Below, piece by piece: positions 12,239 to 23,287 of a stretch of DNA of 50,018 nt. The position numbers and the translations under genes were made by a program. This DNA comes from Oehlia diaphana (Eukaryota; Glomeromycota; Glomeromycetes; Glomerales; Glomeraceae): contig QZLH01000519.1 of NCBI GenBank assembly GCA_003833135.1, positions 14,663 through 64,680 of the forward strand, given 5' to 3'. Numbering within the stretch: the stretch's first letter is position 1; every line of letters begins with the position of its first letter. The notes beneath the pieces are model-generated. The model worked only from the letters and a program-made list of their open reading frames with translations, did not search any database and was not told the origin of the DNA.

Positions 12239-14539
12239 ATGTGGAGTTTTTTCAAAATTGCTTCAACTCCCAACTATGTTTTAAAATCTTTTCGACATAA
12301 TATAATTTATGTAAAAAAATTTTCTACCCACAACCTTTACCAAGAAAAATGGGAAGCAATTATTGGGTTAGAAATTCACGCTCAAATAAATTCAAAGAAA
12401 AAGTTGTTTTCTAGTAGGTGATTTATATTCAAAAAATTAATTTGTATGTATTGATTATAAAAATTATTTAACAAAAATTTTATATTTAAAAAATCAGATT
12501 CATCCACGTCTTTTAATGAACCTGTTAATACAAATGTATCAGTCATTGATGCTGCTTTTCCGGGTACTATTCCGGTAATTCTTGGATTTAAATTTTAATG
12601 CAGAATATATTAATGAGAATACTTATAATTAATATAATTAACGAAAACTTTTTTTTTTTGTTAAGCGCATAAATTCTAAGTGTATTCAACTTACAGTTGC
12701 AACATCTTTAGCACTAATGGGAAATGTTCAACCCGTTTCATTCTTTGATAGAAAACATTACTTTTATCCGGATCTACCGGCTGGATATCAGATAACACAA
12801 CATTATGGTAAGAGTACATCTATTATAATATATTAAATTCCACATGTTTAACTTTTTATATCTTGATTTAACTAGCTCCAATATCCCTTGGTGGAAAAAT
12901 AACATTATCACCTTTAGATGGACTTGATTATGAAACAGATGTTAGAATAAAACAAATCCAAATTGAACAAGTAATGTCAAAATATTAAAATTAGAAAAAA
13001 AGTTTATATAATATACTAAATTATTATCTATTATTTTAATAGGATACAGGGAAAAGTATACATGATATAAAGCCTGGAATGGCTTTAATAGATTTAAATC
13101 GTTCTGGTACTGGTTTAATGGAAATTGTGACAGAACCTGATATAAGAACATCAAAAGAAGCAGGCCTAACTGTTCGTAAATTGCAGACCTTGCTCAGAAC
13201 TTTAGGATCATCAAATGGAAACATGGAAGAAGTAAGTCTTGTGTGTTTTTTTTTTAAAAAAAAAAACCTTGTAATTAATTTTATTTTGATTTAGGGATCA
13301 TTACGATGTGATGTAAATGTGTCTGTGCATGAAATAGGAACTCCTTTTGGTACAAGATGCGAAATCAAAAATTTGAATAGTATCAAATTTTTAATGGCAG
13401 CTGTTGGTAACTAATTAAAACTTTGCTAAATATTAAATAAAATATTTTATTTTATCTAACATCAACATATGAGTTTTGCTTAATAGATGTAGAAATTGAA
13501 CGTCAAATAGCTGAATTGAAAAAAGGACATTCTATTATTCAAGAAACTAGAGGATATGATGTCGCTGCTAATCAAACTTTTAGATTAAGAACTAAAGAAA
13601 CTTCTGCTGATTATAGATACATGCCTGAACCTGATATACCTTCATTAATAATTACTGAAGTATATTATTACTATATTTTCAAACTTTATTATTTAAATTG
13701 CTTAAATATTAATAAAATTATTAACATTTTAGGATTACCTTACGGGCATCCATAATAAACTACCAGAATTACCTGATGATCTTAAAAAAAGACTAATGAA
13801 TCAATATAATATTTCATTGCGTGATGTTATGTCATTAATGCACGAAGATGGTGGTGTTGAATATTTTGAAGAAGTAAGATTTATCTTTATTCTTACTATT
13901 GATTGTTAAATAAATTATTTAATTATTTTATTATATTATTTATAGATAACAAAAAATCGAAATCCTCATCATGTTGTAAATTGGATTACACATGATTTAT
14001 ATGGTCTTTTAAATACTAATAATATTAAATTCAATCACAATCCTGTAACAACACAACAATTAGGTTCTATGATCGATTCTATTAAAACGGGTGATATTAC
14101 AGGTACCTTTGAGTATGAATATTTTTTTTTTCTTTTTTGAATAAAATTTTAAGTATTAATTATTAATTCTACATAAAGCTAAAACAGGAAGGAAGATTCT
14201 TACTATAATGGTTTTGGGTGATAAGCGTCTTTGTCATGATATTGTTCAAGAAAAGGGATGGAAACAGTTAACAAATACTGATGAATTAGAAATGATTTGT
14301 AAAAATATCTTATCAAAAAATCCTAAACAGGTTAATTATTCTTATTTTTTATTGATAATTGATTTTCTTATTTTATGTTGATTAATAACGTAGTGTTTCA
14401 TAACAATTTTTAGGTGCAACAATATAAACAAGGAAATAAAAATATATTTAGTTGGTTTGTAGGACAAGTTATGAAAGAAACCAAAAGTAACGCAAATCCT
14501 AAATTAGTGAATGATATTTTAACAAAATATTTAAATTAA
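12239..14539 (+). CDS. PET112: glutamyl-tRNA(Gln) amidotransferase subunit B, mitochondrial (GatB/PET112)
   Basis: Eleven exons: 12239-12413, 12498-12574, 12666-12807, 12876-12970, 13043-13231, 13295-13406, 13487-13659, 13733-13873, 13946-14102, 14179-14330, 14414-14539 (512 residues). All ten introns are GT-AG and frame-consistent. Family signatures are plain: [12 protein letters not shown] near residue 40, [18 protein letters not shown], the GatB motif [27 protein letters not shown], and [12 protein letters not shown]; the C-terminus is the GatB/YqeY tail. The first 38 residues are basic and hydroxylated without acidic residues, as in a mitochondrial presequence. GatB works with GatA and GatF/GatC in converting mischarged Glu-tRNA(Gln) to Gln-tRNA(Gln) in mitochondria. 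Length is close to other fungal PET112 proteins. The first donor is chosen at GTAGGT because it keeps the conserved KLFS-SSTSF reading. Confidence 0.95.
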
Positions 14540-15130
14540 TAGTATAATAAAAAATTTTTTTTTTCTTATTATTATTGTTAATATAAAGTTGTATTAATTC
14601 AGTGCTAATGCTATCTTTATTTTGTGAGCAAACTCGCGTTGAAAATTATTTGCGAAATATAAGGTTATAACGATATCAAAGTATCGATCATTGAACAATT
14701 TATATTGATGATTTTTACGTATGATATAAATCGTTGGTTATAAGTTAAATTATTTAATATAATTTTAAATAAGAATATAATTAGATCAAATTACATGTAA
14801 AGCATAATAGAATTAAAAATCTTTAAATTTATTTTAACATATAAGCTTATTTAAATTATTTCACAAATAATTTTGATATTTCGGTTTGTTTAAGGAGAAG
14901 GACTTTAATTTTTTTTTTGAAGATTTCTACGTTGCAAAGAGGCTGAACCTATAAAATTTTGTACAAATTTTTATTATTAAAAATCACTTAATGGAAAAGA
15001 AATGCATTATATCACGTTACATAAAATTTGTTTATTGGTAGTTGAACAGTCTGATGTAGGACATTATATCCTTACAAGCATGAGAATATTACAAGCACCC
15101 ATTTTATGGAATGTGTAACATGTCAATATT
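14540..15130. other. intergenic, no gene seen
   Basis: Non-coding spacer between GatB and kinase-Sel1 gene 2. The last 100 nt contain words shared with the paralogs' upstream block ('cagtctgatgtaggacatta'). No other structure is recognised. Confidence 0.5.
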
Positions 15131-15260
15131 TATAAATAATATAAACTTTTTTTCTTTTTTTTTTTTTTTTTTTTTTTTTTGAACATTTATAGCATTTATA
15201 AACTTTACAATAAGAAATTTTCTGCACAAGCATTGTCTATTGTACTATAAAATATATAAA
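15131..15260 (+). promoter_or_regulatory. putative core promoter of kinase-Sel1 gene 2
   Basis: TATA word 'tataaata' at 15131-15138, then a T-rich tract of about 30 nt (near 15151-15180), then 'aaactttac' and the ATG at 15261. The arrangement matches the promoters of genes 3, 6 and 7. The long T run is close to the likely transcription start and may be length-variable. Confidence 0.6.
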
Positions 15261-17467
15261 ATGTCTAATAACCCTGAACTTAAAGTTATAGGTTATTCAA
15301 ATGAGTGGATTAATTGGATTGAAGAATATATTGTAAAAAAACAAATTAAATATTATGATCATAAAGACTTTAATAATATTAAAGAAATTGGTCTCGGAAA
15401 TTTCGGAAGAGTTTATCGTGCAAATTGGAAAAATTCGCATAGTTTTTTAGCTTTAAAATCTATTATATATTTCGATATCATTGCCAAAGAAATTGTTAAT
15501 GAAGTAAATAAAATGTTATTATAAATGTTTTTGTCTTTACGATACGCTATTAAATGCACATTACGTTCCTAATTTAAAATTTTGTTTATTTTTAGCTTAA
15601 ACTTCAGCGTGAAGTGTATTTTCATGAAAATATTATTCACTTTTATGGCATCACAACAGGTATTATAAATATTTTAAAAATTTCATTTAATAACATAAAG
15701 AAAAAGTCTAATATCTTTCATTTTTAAAAGAAATCCAAAGTGATAATTCAATAAAATATTTGCTAGTGATGGAATATGCCGATAGTGGTACCCTACGAAA
15801 TTATTTAAGTGAACGCTTTGAAAATCTCACTTGGAATAATAAATTAAATCTAGCGTTCCAATTAGCTGATGCTATATCATGTTTGCATGATAAAGAAATC
15901 ATGCATCATGATTTGGTAGGTACTTTCAATACTTATTTACGATTTAATGTATTACATTGTAAGATTATATACCAAATACAAATATTTATTTTACTTCATT
16001 ATATTTGATAATAGCATTCAAATAATATCTTAGTTCATAAGAATATAATCAAATTGGCTGACTTTGGATTGTCAAAAAGGATTAAAGGATTACTTAAATC
16101 AAATTTATATGAAATGGTCGCTTATGTTGATCCACAAATTTTCAGAAAAAGTAGTAACGACTCAGTATATTCATTAAATAAAAAGAGTGACGTTTACAGT
16201 ATTGGCATTCTCTTATGGGAAATTTCTAGTGGCAAACCACCCTTTTGTAATAAACCACTTGAACCACATGATTTCAATTTGGCTATAGAAATATTACATG
16301 GTCTTAAAGAGAAACCTATTCCTAATACACCTGATGATTATATGAAACTATATACTGGTAATAAGATTAAATTTGAATTGTAATTTAGCAGTTGTTGATT
16401 AATTTTTAAGTTTATTTTATTTATATTTAGATTGCTGGAAAAATGACCCAGATGATCGTCCAATTATCAACCAAGTTATTGCAACATTAGACGCAATTAT
16501 TCTAAAAGAAAACATCCAAGTATCAAATATCATCAATAATTCTAATAATTCATTACACCAAATTATTCAAAATTTTAGTAAAGTAAATACAAAAGAGATT
16601 GAACCTTCAATTTCATCAAATCTAATTACAAATGACTTTGAAATATTAGTTATTGAAATAATTATATTTCTACAAGATGTAGAAGTAGTTAGGAAAAAAC
16701 AAGAAATTATTAATTATCTTAATTATCATAATTTAACTTCTCGAGAAATTTATAATTGGTTACTAAATAATCAGGATAATTCAAATTCTGTTTTTTTACT
16801 TGGAGTATTTAATCATGTTGGAATTGAAATTAATGTTGATGAACAAAAAGCATTTGAATTATATCAAAGTGCAGCAAATACAGGGCATGTGTCCGGAATA
16901 ATTAATTTGGGATTTTGTTATAATAATGGAATTGGAACTAGTATTGATAATCAAAAAGCATTTGAACTATATCAAAAAGCAGCAAATTTAGGAAATTCAT
17001 GTGGAATAAATTTTTTAGGATACTGTTATCAGGAAGGAATTGGAACTAGTATTGATTACCAAAAAGCATTTGAACTATTTCAAGAGTCAGCAAATTTAGG
17101 AAGTGTATTTGGAATATGTGGTTTAGGATGTTGTTATGATTATGGAATTGGAACAAGTATTGATAAAAAAAAGGCATTTGAGTTATATCAAAAAGGAGCA
17201 AATTCAGGAAATATATATGGTATAGCTAGTTTAGGATACTATTATGAAAAAGGTATTGAAACAAATGTTAATAAACAAAAGGCATTTGAACTATATGAAA
17301 AGGCTGCGTATTTAGAAGATAGTTTTTCTCAATATTGTCTTGCTTTTATGTATGAAAATGGAAAAGGAGTTAAAAAGAATATAAATCAAGCAATTTATTG
17401 GTATAAAAAATGTGCTGAACAAGGAGATGTGAATGCTCAAAATAAATTAATAAATTTAATAAATTAA
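15261..17467 (+). CDS. TKL-type protein kinase with C-terminal Sel1 repeats (gene 2)
   Basis: Five exons: 15261-15503, 15596-15659, 15731-15915, 16015-16357, 16431-17467 (623 residues). Intron positions and phases are identical to gene 1. Kinase features: GLGNFG loop, beta-3 lysine K66, HHDL with D163 followed by HSNN, DFG at 180-182, DPQ where APE is expected, and CW-NDPDDRP. Exon 4 is 9 nt shorter than in genes 1 and 3. The Sel1 array has six units; the last (QYCLAFMYENGKGVKKNINQAIYWY) is the most divergent and is conserved across paralogs, so it probably caps the superhelix. An in-frame ATG lies 21 nt upstream (15240), but the MSNN start at 15261 is the one shared by the family. All core kinase residues except the HRD arginine are present. 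Confidence 0.9.
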
Positions 17468-17960
17468 AGAATTTTATAATACTGGCTTAATAGGAAAAAA
17501 ATTACGGGTTATATTAATAATATTTTAACAAGTAATAAAGTAACAATAAAATAAGTAGTATTCAATGCCATTTTTAAAAAAATCCTAGTATACTCTTTAA
17601 AATGAAGCATAAAGATACAATATAGTCATGACATTATCCAACCCAACCTAAATTCTCTATCAAAATACAAGTTCTAGAAATTAGATAGTTTCGAAGCCAC
17701 ATCACAAAACTATTACTACTATTTCACGCGATAAATGACAATAGTACTGCATAATAGTTTATGATTTGCTATTTGTTTTGAAAAATAATTTATTCTAAGC
17801 TTGAAATTATACTTTTAATTTTACTTTATTTGGTTATTTACAATATTAAGATAAATCTTACTTTATGAATAATAATTCCATTAATTGTAGTTGTGAAAGA
17901 GTGTTAGAAAATGATTGTTTTTGTTACTAACGTTCAATTTTATTTTAGCTTCAGTTCAAA
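17468..17960 (+). repeat. duplicated 3' flank of the kinase-Sel1 unit (copy after gene 2)
   Basis: Homologous in order to the sequences after gene 3 (22543-22960), after the orphan Sel1 ORF (31211-31800) and after genes 6 and 7 (41600-42180, 45540-45960). Shared words include 'aataaagtaacaat' near the start, 'aaaatgaa-cataaag', 'acattatccaa', and a later 'ataaatcttactttatgaa'. The similarity reaches well past the stop codon, which shows that the duplicated unit includes the downstream region. Confidence 0.65.
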
Positions 17961-17989
17961 GTATTGTAAATTCAATTATTAAATAGGTT

Positions 17990-18730
17990 ATAACAAAAAG
18001 TTTCGAGCAATAATCTGTAATAATCCCACATAGTATACTATAACTATTTAACTAAAAAAGTAGCTAATCGGTATATAACTTTATATTAGAACTAAAAATA
18101 CAAAAAAAAACCCCTAAAAAAGAAATTTTATATTGTACAATATACACTACATGTGAACAAAATAAAGCTTCCATAAGCGAGACGCGATTTTCAATAAAAC
18201 CACCTTTCTGCTTACCCTATAAAAACGAAATGTGCTAAATTTGGTTTATATTTGTGTTCATGTGTAGTAAATGTCTAAAAATGCACCATTTTATCCAATT
18301 TATGTCTTATTACAAAAATACAGAAATTAAACAAAATGGTGCATTTTTAGACATTTATTACACATGAGCACGAATTTAAAATAAATTTAACACATTTCGT
18401 TTGTATAGGGTTAGTATTTGGCATTATTTTTCTTAGAATGCCCTTTTTTTCAAGAAAAAATATTAAAATAAAAAATCTGACTTCTAGGGCTCTGAATTAA
18501 TCTTACTAAACTAAGTAATAGTTTAATTAGTAGATAAAGTCGCCACCCAAATTAAATTTTGATTAATAAAAATTTAGCAATTTCTAAAGTGTATTAATGT
18601 ATTATGTGTCGATCGTACAGCAATTAATTTAGAAATTAAATTTTTGTAGACTTCGTATAAAAAAGAAATCTCACTCGAAATGATAAATTCGATATACGGA
18701 AGTTAAAATTTAGTATTATAATGTAATACT
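17990..18730 (+). repeat. duplicated 5' distal block of the kinase-Sel1 unit (copy upstream of gene 3)
   Basis: Collinear with 28360-28850 (upstream of the kinase pseudogene) and 42280-43250 (upstream of gene 7). Shared words include 'ataactttatattagaac', 'ataaa-ccacctttctg', 'tagataaagtcgccaccca', 'gatcgtacag', 'aaagaaatctcact' and 'atgataaattcgatat'. In this copy it is interrupted by the MITE at 18215-18410. No ORF is conserved, so this is non-coding flank that was carried along with the gene. Confidence 0.75.
18215..18410. mobile_element. foldback MITE with TTA target duplication (PIF/Harbinger-like)
   Basis: A 196-nt element. Its two arms of about 80 nt (18215-18294 and about 18330-18410) are near-perfect reverse complements, starting CCCTATA and ending TATAGGG. 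TTA flanks both sides (18212-18214 and 18411-18413). The paralogous block at 28541-28560 has the uninterrupted sequence 'cctttctgattatttggca', which is an empty site. A 3-bp TTA/TAA duplication is typical of PIF/Harbinger superfamily MITEs. It has no coding capacity and was mobilised in trans if at all. Confidence 0.85.
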
Positions 18731-18820
18731 AAGTAAATTAAAGTTGGTTACAGTAGTTTTTTGTTTATAATTAGAAATTTAATTAGATCTTTCGGTTCTT
18801 CTTTGTAACTAATAAGGTAC

Positions 18821-18952
18821 CGTATTTGCCCAAAAATAAGCAACAAGTTTTTGCATATAATGCCGGCCAAGTTTTGATAATGTAGGCCAAAATTTGTTAT
18901 AACGCGGGCCAGGTTGCTTATTTTGGTGATTGCTTATTTTTGGGCAAATACG
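18821..18952. mobile_element. 132-bp MITE with 23-bp perfect terminal inverted repeats
   Basis: The 23 nt at 18821-18843 (starting CGTATTTGCCC) are the exact reverse complement of 18930-18952. The interior holds three spaced words of the 'ggcca' type ('gccggccaag', 'aggccaaaa', 'cgggccagg'). TA sits next to both outer ends (18818-18819 and 18953-18954), as expected for a Tc1/mariner or pogo-type insertion, but the terminal base pairing is offset by one. Non-coding. Confidence 0.8.
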
Positions 18953-19059
18953 TATGTTTTTTATTTTTTTGCTTTTGTTTTATTACATGTAATTTCCGTT
19001 CCCTACTAACTTTATTTCTTCTTTTAATTTTATAGGTTTGGTTTTTACTTGGTCCCCTG

Positions 19060-19392
19060 TTTATCTCATTTTCGTCCCTTCTCCATTTTTATGTTTTCTT
19101 TTCGTCTCTTCATTTCTTTTGCTCTTTTTATTCTTCCCTTCCTTCATTTTTTCCATTGTTTTTTATTTCCTCTTCGTTCCTTTCGTCTTTTTCATTCCTT
19201 TACACTACCTTTCGTTCATTTCATTTTTACCACTTCATCTTTTTACACTGTCTTTTGTTCCTTTCATTTTTTTATTCCTCTTTACACTATTTCGTCCCCT
19301 CCATTCTTTTCATTTTTTTCATTATTCCTACTTGATCTTTTTCGTTCCTTTTGTTTCTTTCACTCCCCCTTTCCCTTTTACTCTCCCTATTT
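19060..19392 (+). repeat. 330-nt polypyrimidine tract (degenerate simple repeat)
   Basis: Almost pure C/T on the plus strand, built from variants of 'ttcgttcctttcattttt' and 'ttttacacta'. It gives false long ORFs of F, S, L and P residues in two frames. These have no protein features and are not listed as genes. Confidence 0.8.
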
Positions 19393-19676
19393 AGAGAATT
19401 TTGGAATTCAAGATATGGATTTAGTTGTAATAATCTATTATTAAATCAACAATTTCTTCAAAAAGAATTGATATTTTTACATATTTTATAATTAATTATT
19501 TGATTTTTATGAATTTGAAGATCAAACTATTTATGCAGCGTTCAATCAGCGTTCAATTTAATTGAAAAAATCTAAAAAATCTTACTCATCTTTCTATCAA
19601 TGTCGGATTTTTCTATATCTGATATGTTATATTGATTTTTTTTTTAAAAAAAATAATAATTTTGTAAATATATTTA

Positions 19677-19945
19677 TAAAAAAAAAATTGAAAGAAAAAA
19701 AAAAAAAAAATTAAAAAAACATTGGGGGACAGAAAAAGGATAAAGAAAGAAAACAGTTTAAAAAAAAAAGAGAAATTCCGAAAAAAAATTCTGAAAAAAA
19801 AGGACAATAATCCAATCCAAAAAGAGTGAAAAAAAAAATTTTTCTCAGTTTGGGAAAAAAAAAATCAAATCTCAACGGGAAAAGGATGAAAAAAACAAAT
19901 TTTCGGTTTGATAAGAAAAACTAGAGAAAAAAATTCCGATAAGGT
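19677..19945 (+). repeat. 270-nt purine-rich tract
   Basis: Plus-strand A/G-rich sequence with long A runs and 'ggaaaaggatgaaaaaaa'-type words. It follows the pyrimidine block by about 280 nt. Neither block is present in the paralogous upstream regions, so both sit inside the spacer specific to gene 3. Confidence 0.7.
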
Positions 19946-20227
19946 AAAATTTTATTAACTGAAATTGGATTAGTATGGTTGGACAATAGTTTTTGACCTG
20001 TCACGAGTTTTAATCTTATGGTATGAGATTTCAAGTTTCACAATTCAAATTATTGATACGGAGACTAATCCAAACGGCAGACAAATTTTTTTTAGTTATA
20101 TAGATGTTAAATTAAAAATTATTTACGAATAGTCTGACGTAGTAAGTAGGTCATTGTTGTTCATCAAATTTTTCTGCCACATGACATAACACAAATTCAT
20201 TTTTGGAAATGCCGAAACGTCAATTTC

Positions 20228-20304
20228 TATAAATAGTGAAAGATTTCTTTTTTTTTTTCTCAAGCTTTTAATTTCTCCAGAAAAACTTTACTGTACTTAA
20301 AAAA
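20228..20304 (+). promoter_or_regulatory. putative core promoter of kinase-Sel1 gene 3
   Basis: TATA word 'tataaata' at 20228-20235, 77 nt before the ATG, directly preceded by 'cgtcaatttc' and followed by a T-rich tract. The 100 nt upstream (about 20125-20225) match the conserved block of the paralogs ('cagtctgacg' type word, 'tttttctgccacatga', 'cacaaattcatttttggaaatg'). Confidence 0.65.
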
Positions 20305-22542
20305 ATGTCCAACAATCCTGAAATTAAAGTCATTAGTAATTCAAATGAGTGGATTAATTGGATTGAAGAATCTATTGTAAAAAAACAAATTAAATGTTAT
20401 GATCAAAACCACTTTAATAATATTCAAGAAATTGGTTCCGGAAATTTTGGAAGAGTTTATCGTGCAAATTGGAAAAATTCTCATGGTTTTTTAGCATTAA
20501 AATCTTTCATAAATTTTGACGCCATTGCTAAAGAAATTGTTAATGAAGTAAATATAATATAAAATATAAACATTTTTATCCTAACGATACACTAATGTAC
20601 GCTAATTTTATAATTTTATTCATTTTTAGCTTAAACTTCAACGTGAAATTGATTTTCATGAAAATATTATTCGCTTTTATGGCATCACAACAGGTATTAT
20701 AAATGTTTTTAAGAATTTTATTTTAATAAAATGAAAAAAAAATCTAAAGTATGTTTTACTTTTTAAAAAGAAATCCAAAGTGATAATTCGAAAAAATATT
20801 TGCTAGTGATGGAATATGCTGATAGTGGTACCCTACGAAATTATTTAAGTGAACGATTTGAAAATCTCACTTGGAATGATAAATTAAATCTAGCGTTCCA
20901 ATTAGCTGATGCGATATCTTATTTACATAAAAAAGGAATCATGCATCATGATTTGGTAGGTTATTTGCAATACTTATTTACGATTTAATAAATTACATTG
21001 TAAGATTATATACTCAATACAATAATTAATTTTATTTATTATATTTGATAATAGCATTCAAAAAATATTTTAGTTCATAAGAATATAATCAAATTGGCTG
21101 ACTTTGGATTATCAAAAAGGATTAAAGGATTGCTTAATTTCCAATCAAATCTATATGAAATGGTCGCCTATGTTGATCCACAAATTTTTAATAGAAAAAG
21201 TAGTAATGACTCAGTACAAGTAGTTTATTCATTAAATATAAAGAGTGACGTTTACAGTATTGGCATACTCTTATGGGAAATTTCTAGTGGCCAACCACCC
21301 TTTTGTAATGAACCACATGATTTCAGTTTGGCTATAGAAATATTACAGGGTCTTAGAGAGAAACCTATTACTAGCACACCTGAAAATTATGTGAAAATAT
21401 ATACTGGTAAATTTAAATTATTATCTACCAATATAATATTGATTAATTTTAAACTTATTTTATATTTAGATTGCTGGAACAATGACCCGGATGATCGTCC
21501 AACTATCAATCAGGTTGTAGAAAAATTAAATGCAATTATTCAAAAAGAAGACATCCAAGTACCAAATAAACAAGAGAATGTCTTGAAATTTCATGAAAAT
21601 ATTATTAATAATTCATTATATGGGAAAATGTCTCAAATTATTCAAAATTTTAGTAAAATAAATATAAAAGAAATCGAACCTTCAATTTCATCAAATTTAA
21701 TTATGAATGACTTTAAAATAATTATTACTGAAATTATTTTCCTTCTTGAAAATATAGAATCAGAAAGGAAAAAACATGAAGTTATTAATTATCTTAATGA
21801 TCATAATTTAACTTCGCAAGAAATTTATAATTGGTTATTAAATAATCAGGATAATTCAAATTCTGTTTTTTTACTTGGAGTATTTAATCATGTTGGAATT
21901 GAAATTAATGTTGATGAACAAAAAGCATTTGAATTATATCAAAAAGCAGCAAATGCAGGAAATTCATCTGGAATAATTAGTTTAGGATATTGTTATCATT
22001 ATGGAATTGGAACTAGTATTGATAATTTAAAAGCATTTGAACTGTACCAAGAGGCTGCGAGTTTAGGAAATTCACGTGGAATATATAATTTGGGAGTGTG
22101 TTATAATAATGGAATTGGAACTATTGTTAATAATAATAAGGCATTTAAACTATTTCAAGAATCTGCAAATTTAGGAAATCCACTTGGAATATCCAGTTTA
22201 GGATATTGTTATGGTAATGGGATTGGAACCAGTATTAACAATCAAAAGGCATTTGAGTTATATCAAATAGCAGCAAATTCAGGAAATATACTTGGAATAA
22301 CTAGTTTAGCATATTGTTATGAAAAAGGGATTGAAACCAATGTTAATAAACAAAAAGCTTTTGAATTATATCAAATAGCTGCAAATTTAGGAAGTATGTT
22401 TGCTCAATATTGTCTTGCTTTTATGTATGAAAGTGGAAAAGGAGTTAAAAAGGATATAAATCAAGCAATTTATTGGTATAAAAAATGTGCTGAACAAGGT
22501 GATTTGGATGCTCAAGATAAATTACTTGCTTTAATAGGTTAA
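20305..22542 (+). CDS. TKL-type protein kinase with C-terminal Sel1 repeats (gene 3)
   Basis: Five exons: 20305-20547, 20630-20693, 20771-20955, 21055-21406, 21470-22542 (638 residues). It is the best-preserved copy: GSGNFG loop, K66, HHDL with D163 then HSNN, DFG at 180-182, CW-NDPDDRP, a linker (NFSKINIKEIEPSISSNL and LLENIESERKKHEVINYL), then six Sel1 repeats. Intron 4 (21407-21469) is 63 nt, a multiple of three, without an in-frame stop. An unspliced product with 21 extra residues inside the kinase C-lobe is therefore possible; the homologous introns of the other paralogs are not open like this. The spliced form is preferred because the donor (ACTG|GTAAAT), acceptor and DCWN junction are conserved in the family. 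Confidence 0.92.
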
Positions 22543-22960
22543 AAGTATTGAGTGAGAAATTATTATGTAATATTAGCTTTACAAAATTCATTTAACAACA
22601 ATTATCATATTAATTAGCGAGCAATAAAGTAACAATTAAATAAAAAATACGAAGTTTTACTTAACAATAGTATTTTATGAAATCCAAGCCTTTTAAAATG
22701 AAATATACTGTATGATACTGACATTGTAACAACTAACATTATTCAACCTTCGCTTTTCTGTTAAACAGGGAGGCAAATGGAAAAACATAGTATTGTTTTA
22801 TTTGGTTATATATAGTGTAAAGTTAATTTACCTTATAAAAATAATTTTATTTATAGGAATTTTCGATAGTGTCTACTACTAGTAAGTTATTAACGCTTAA
22901 TTTTCAATTTATCAAGTTTTATGTTAGTATGTGAAATTATTTCTGAATTCGGGACTACTG
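22543..22960 (+). repeat. duplicated 3' flank of the kinase-Sel1 unit (copy after gene 3)
   Basis: Shares 'gcaataaagtaacaattaaata', 'aaaatgaaatata' and 'gatactgacattgtaacaac' with the flank after the orphan Sel1 ORF at 31211. No gene is seen to 23170. Confidence 0.65.
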
Positions 22961-23170
22961 CTAATAGATAAGTATTTAGGACCAGGGTTCGATTCATAAG
23001 CTAAGAAAATTAATTCAAATTAAATTTATAAATAAATCGCGTCAGCTGTATATTCATTTATTAATTTGTTGTATTGGAAAAAATAAAGGTAGTAAGTACA
23101 AATGAACATATGACAATTATATTACAGTATACAGTATATACGTATTTTCTCTATTATAAGAATGGATTGC

Positions 23171-23240
23171 GGTACATTTCGCCGAAGTGATATTTCACCG
23201 AAAGGAAGTTTCGCCGAAAATGGTAGCGATTAATATTTTT
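23171..23240. mobile_element. fragment of the TTTCGCCGAAA foldback family
   Basis: Contains 'catttcgccgaag', 'tatttcaccgaaag' and 'gtttcgccgaaaatggtagc', then 'gattaatatttttaataaaa'. The last part matches the inner end of the right arm of the complete element at 27717-28327 ('ggtagcgattaac' as the complement). It is a short copy with an internal deletion. Confidence 0.7.
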
Positions 23241-23287
23241 AATAAAAAACCAGCGGTAGGGTAACCAGCAATGGGCTACATTTTTGT

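Noticed and set aside
12942..13224. Minus-strand ORFs across GatB exon 5
   Set aside because: Antisense shadows of the GatB coding exon.
19038..19444. Two overlapping ORFs of 118 and 131 codons rich in F, S, L and P
   Set aside because: They are by-products of the polypyrimidine tract: two frames are open at once and neither has a domain or a start context.
22975..23005. 'aggaccagggttcgattcat' looks like a tRNA T-arm / B box
   Set aside because: No A box, no acceptor stem pairing and no anticodon arm could be placed upstream in the right spacing.
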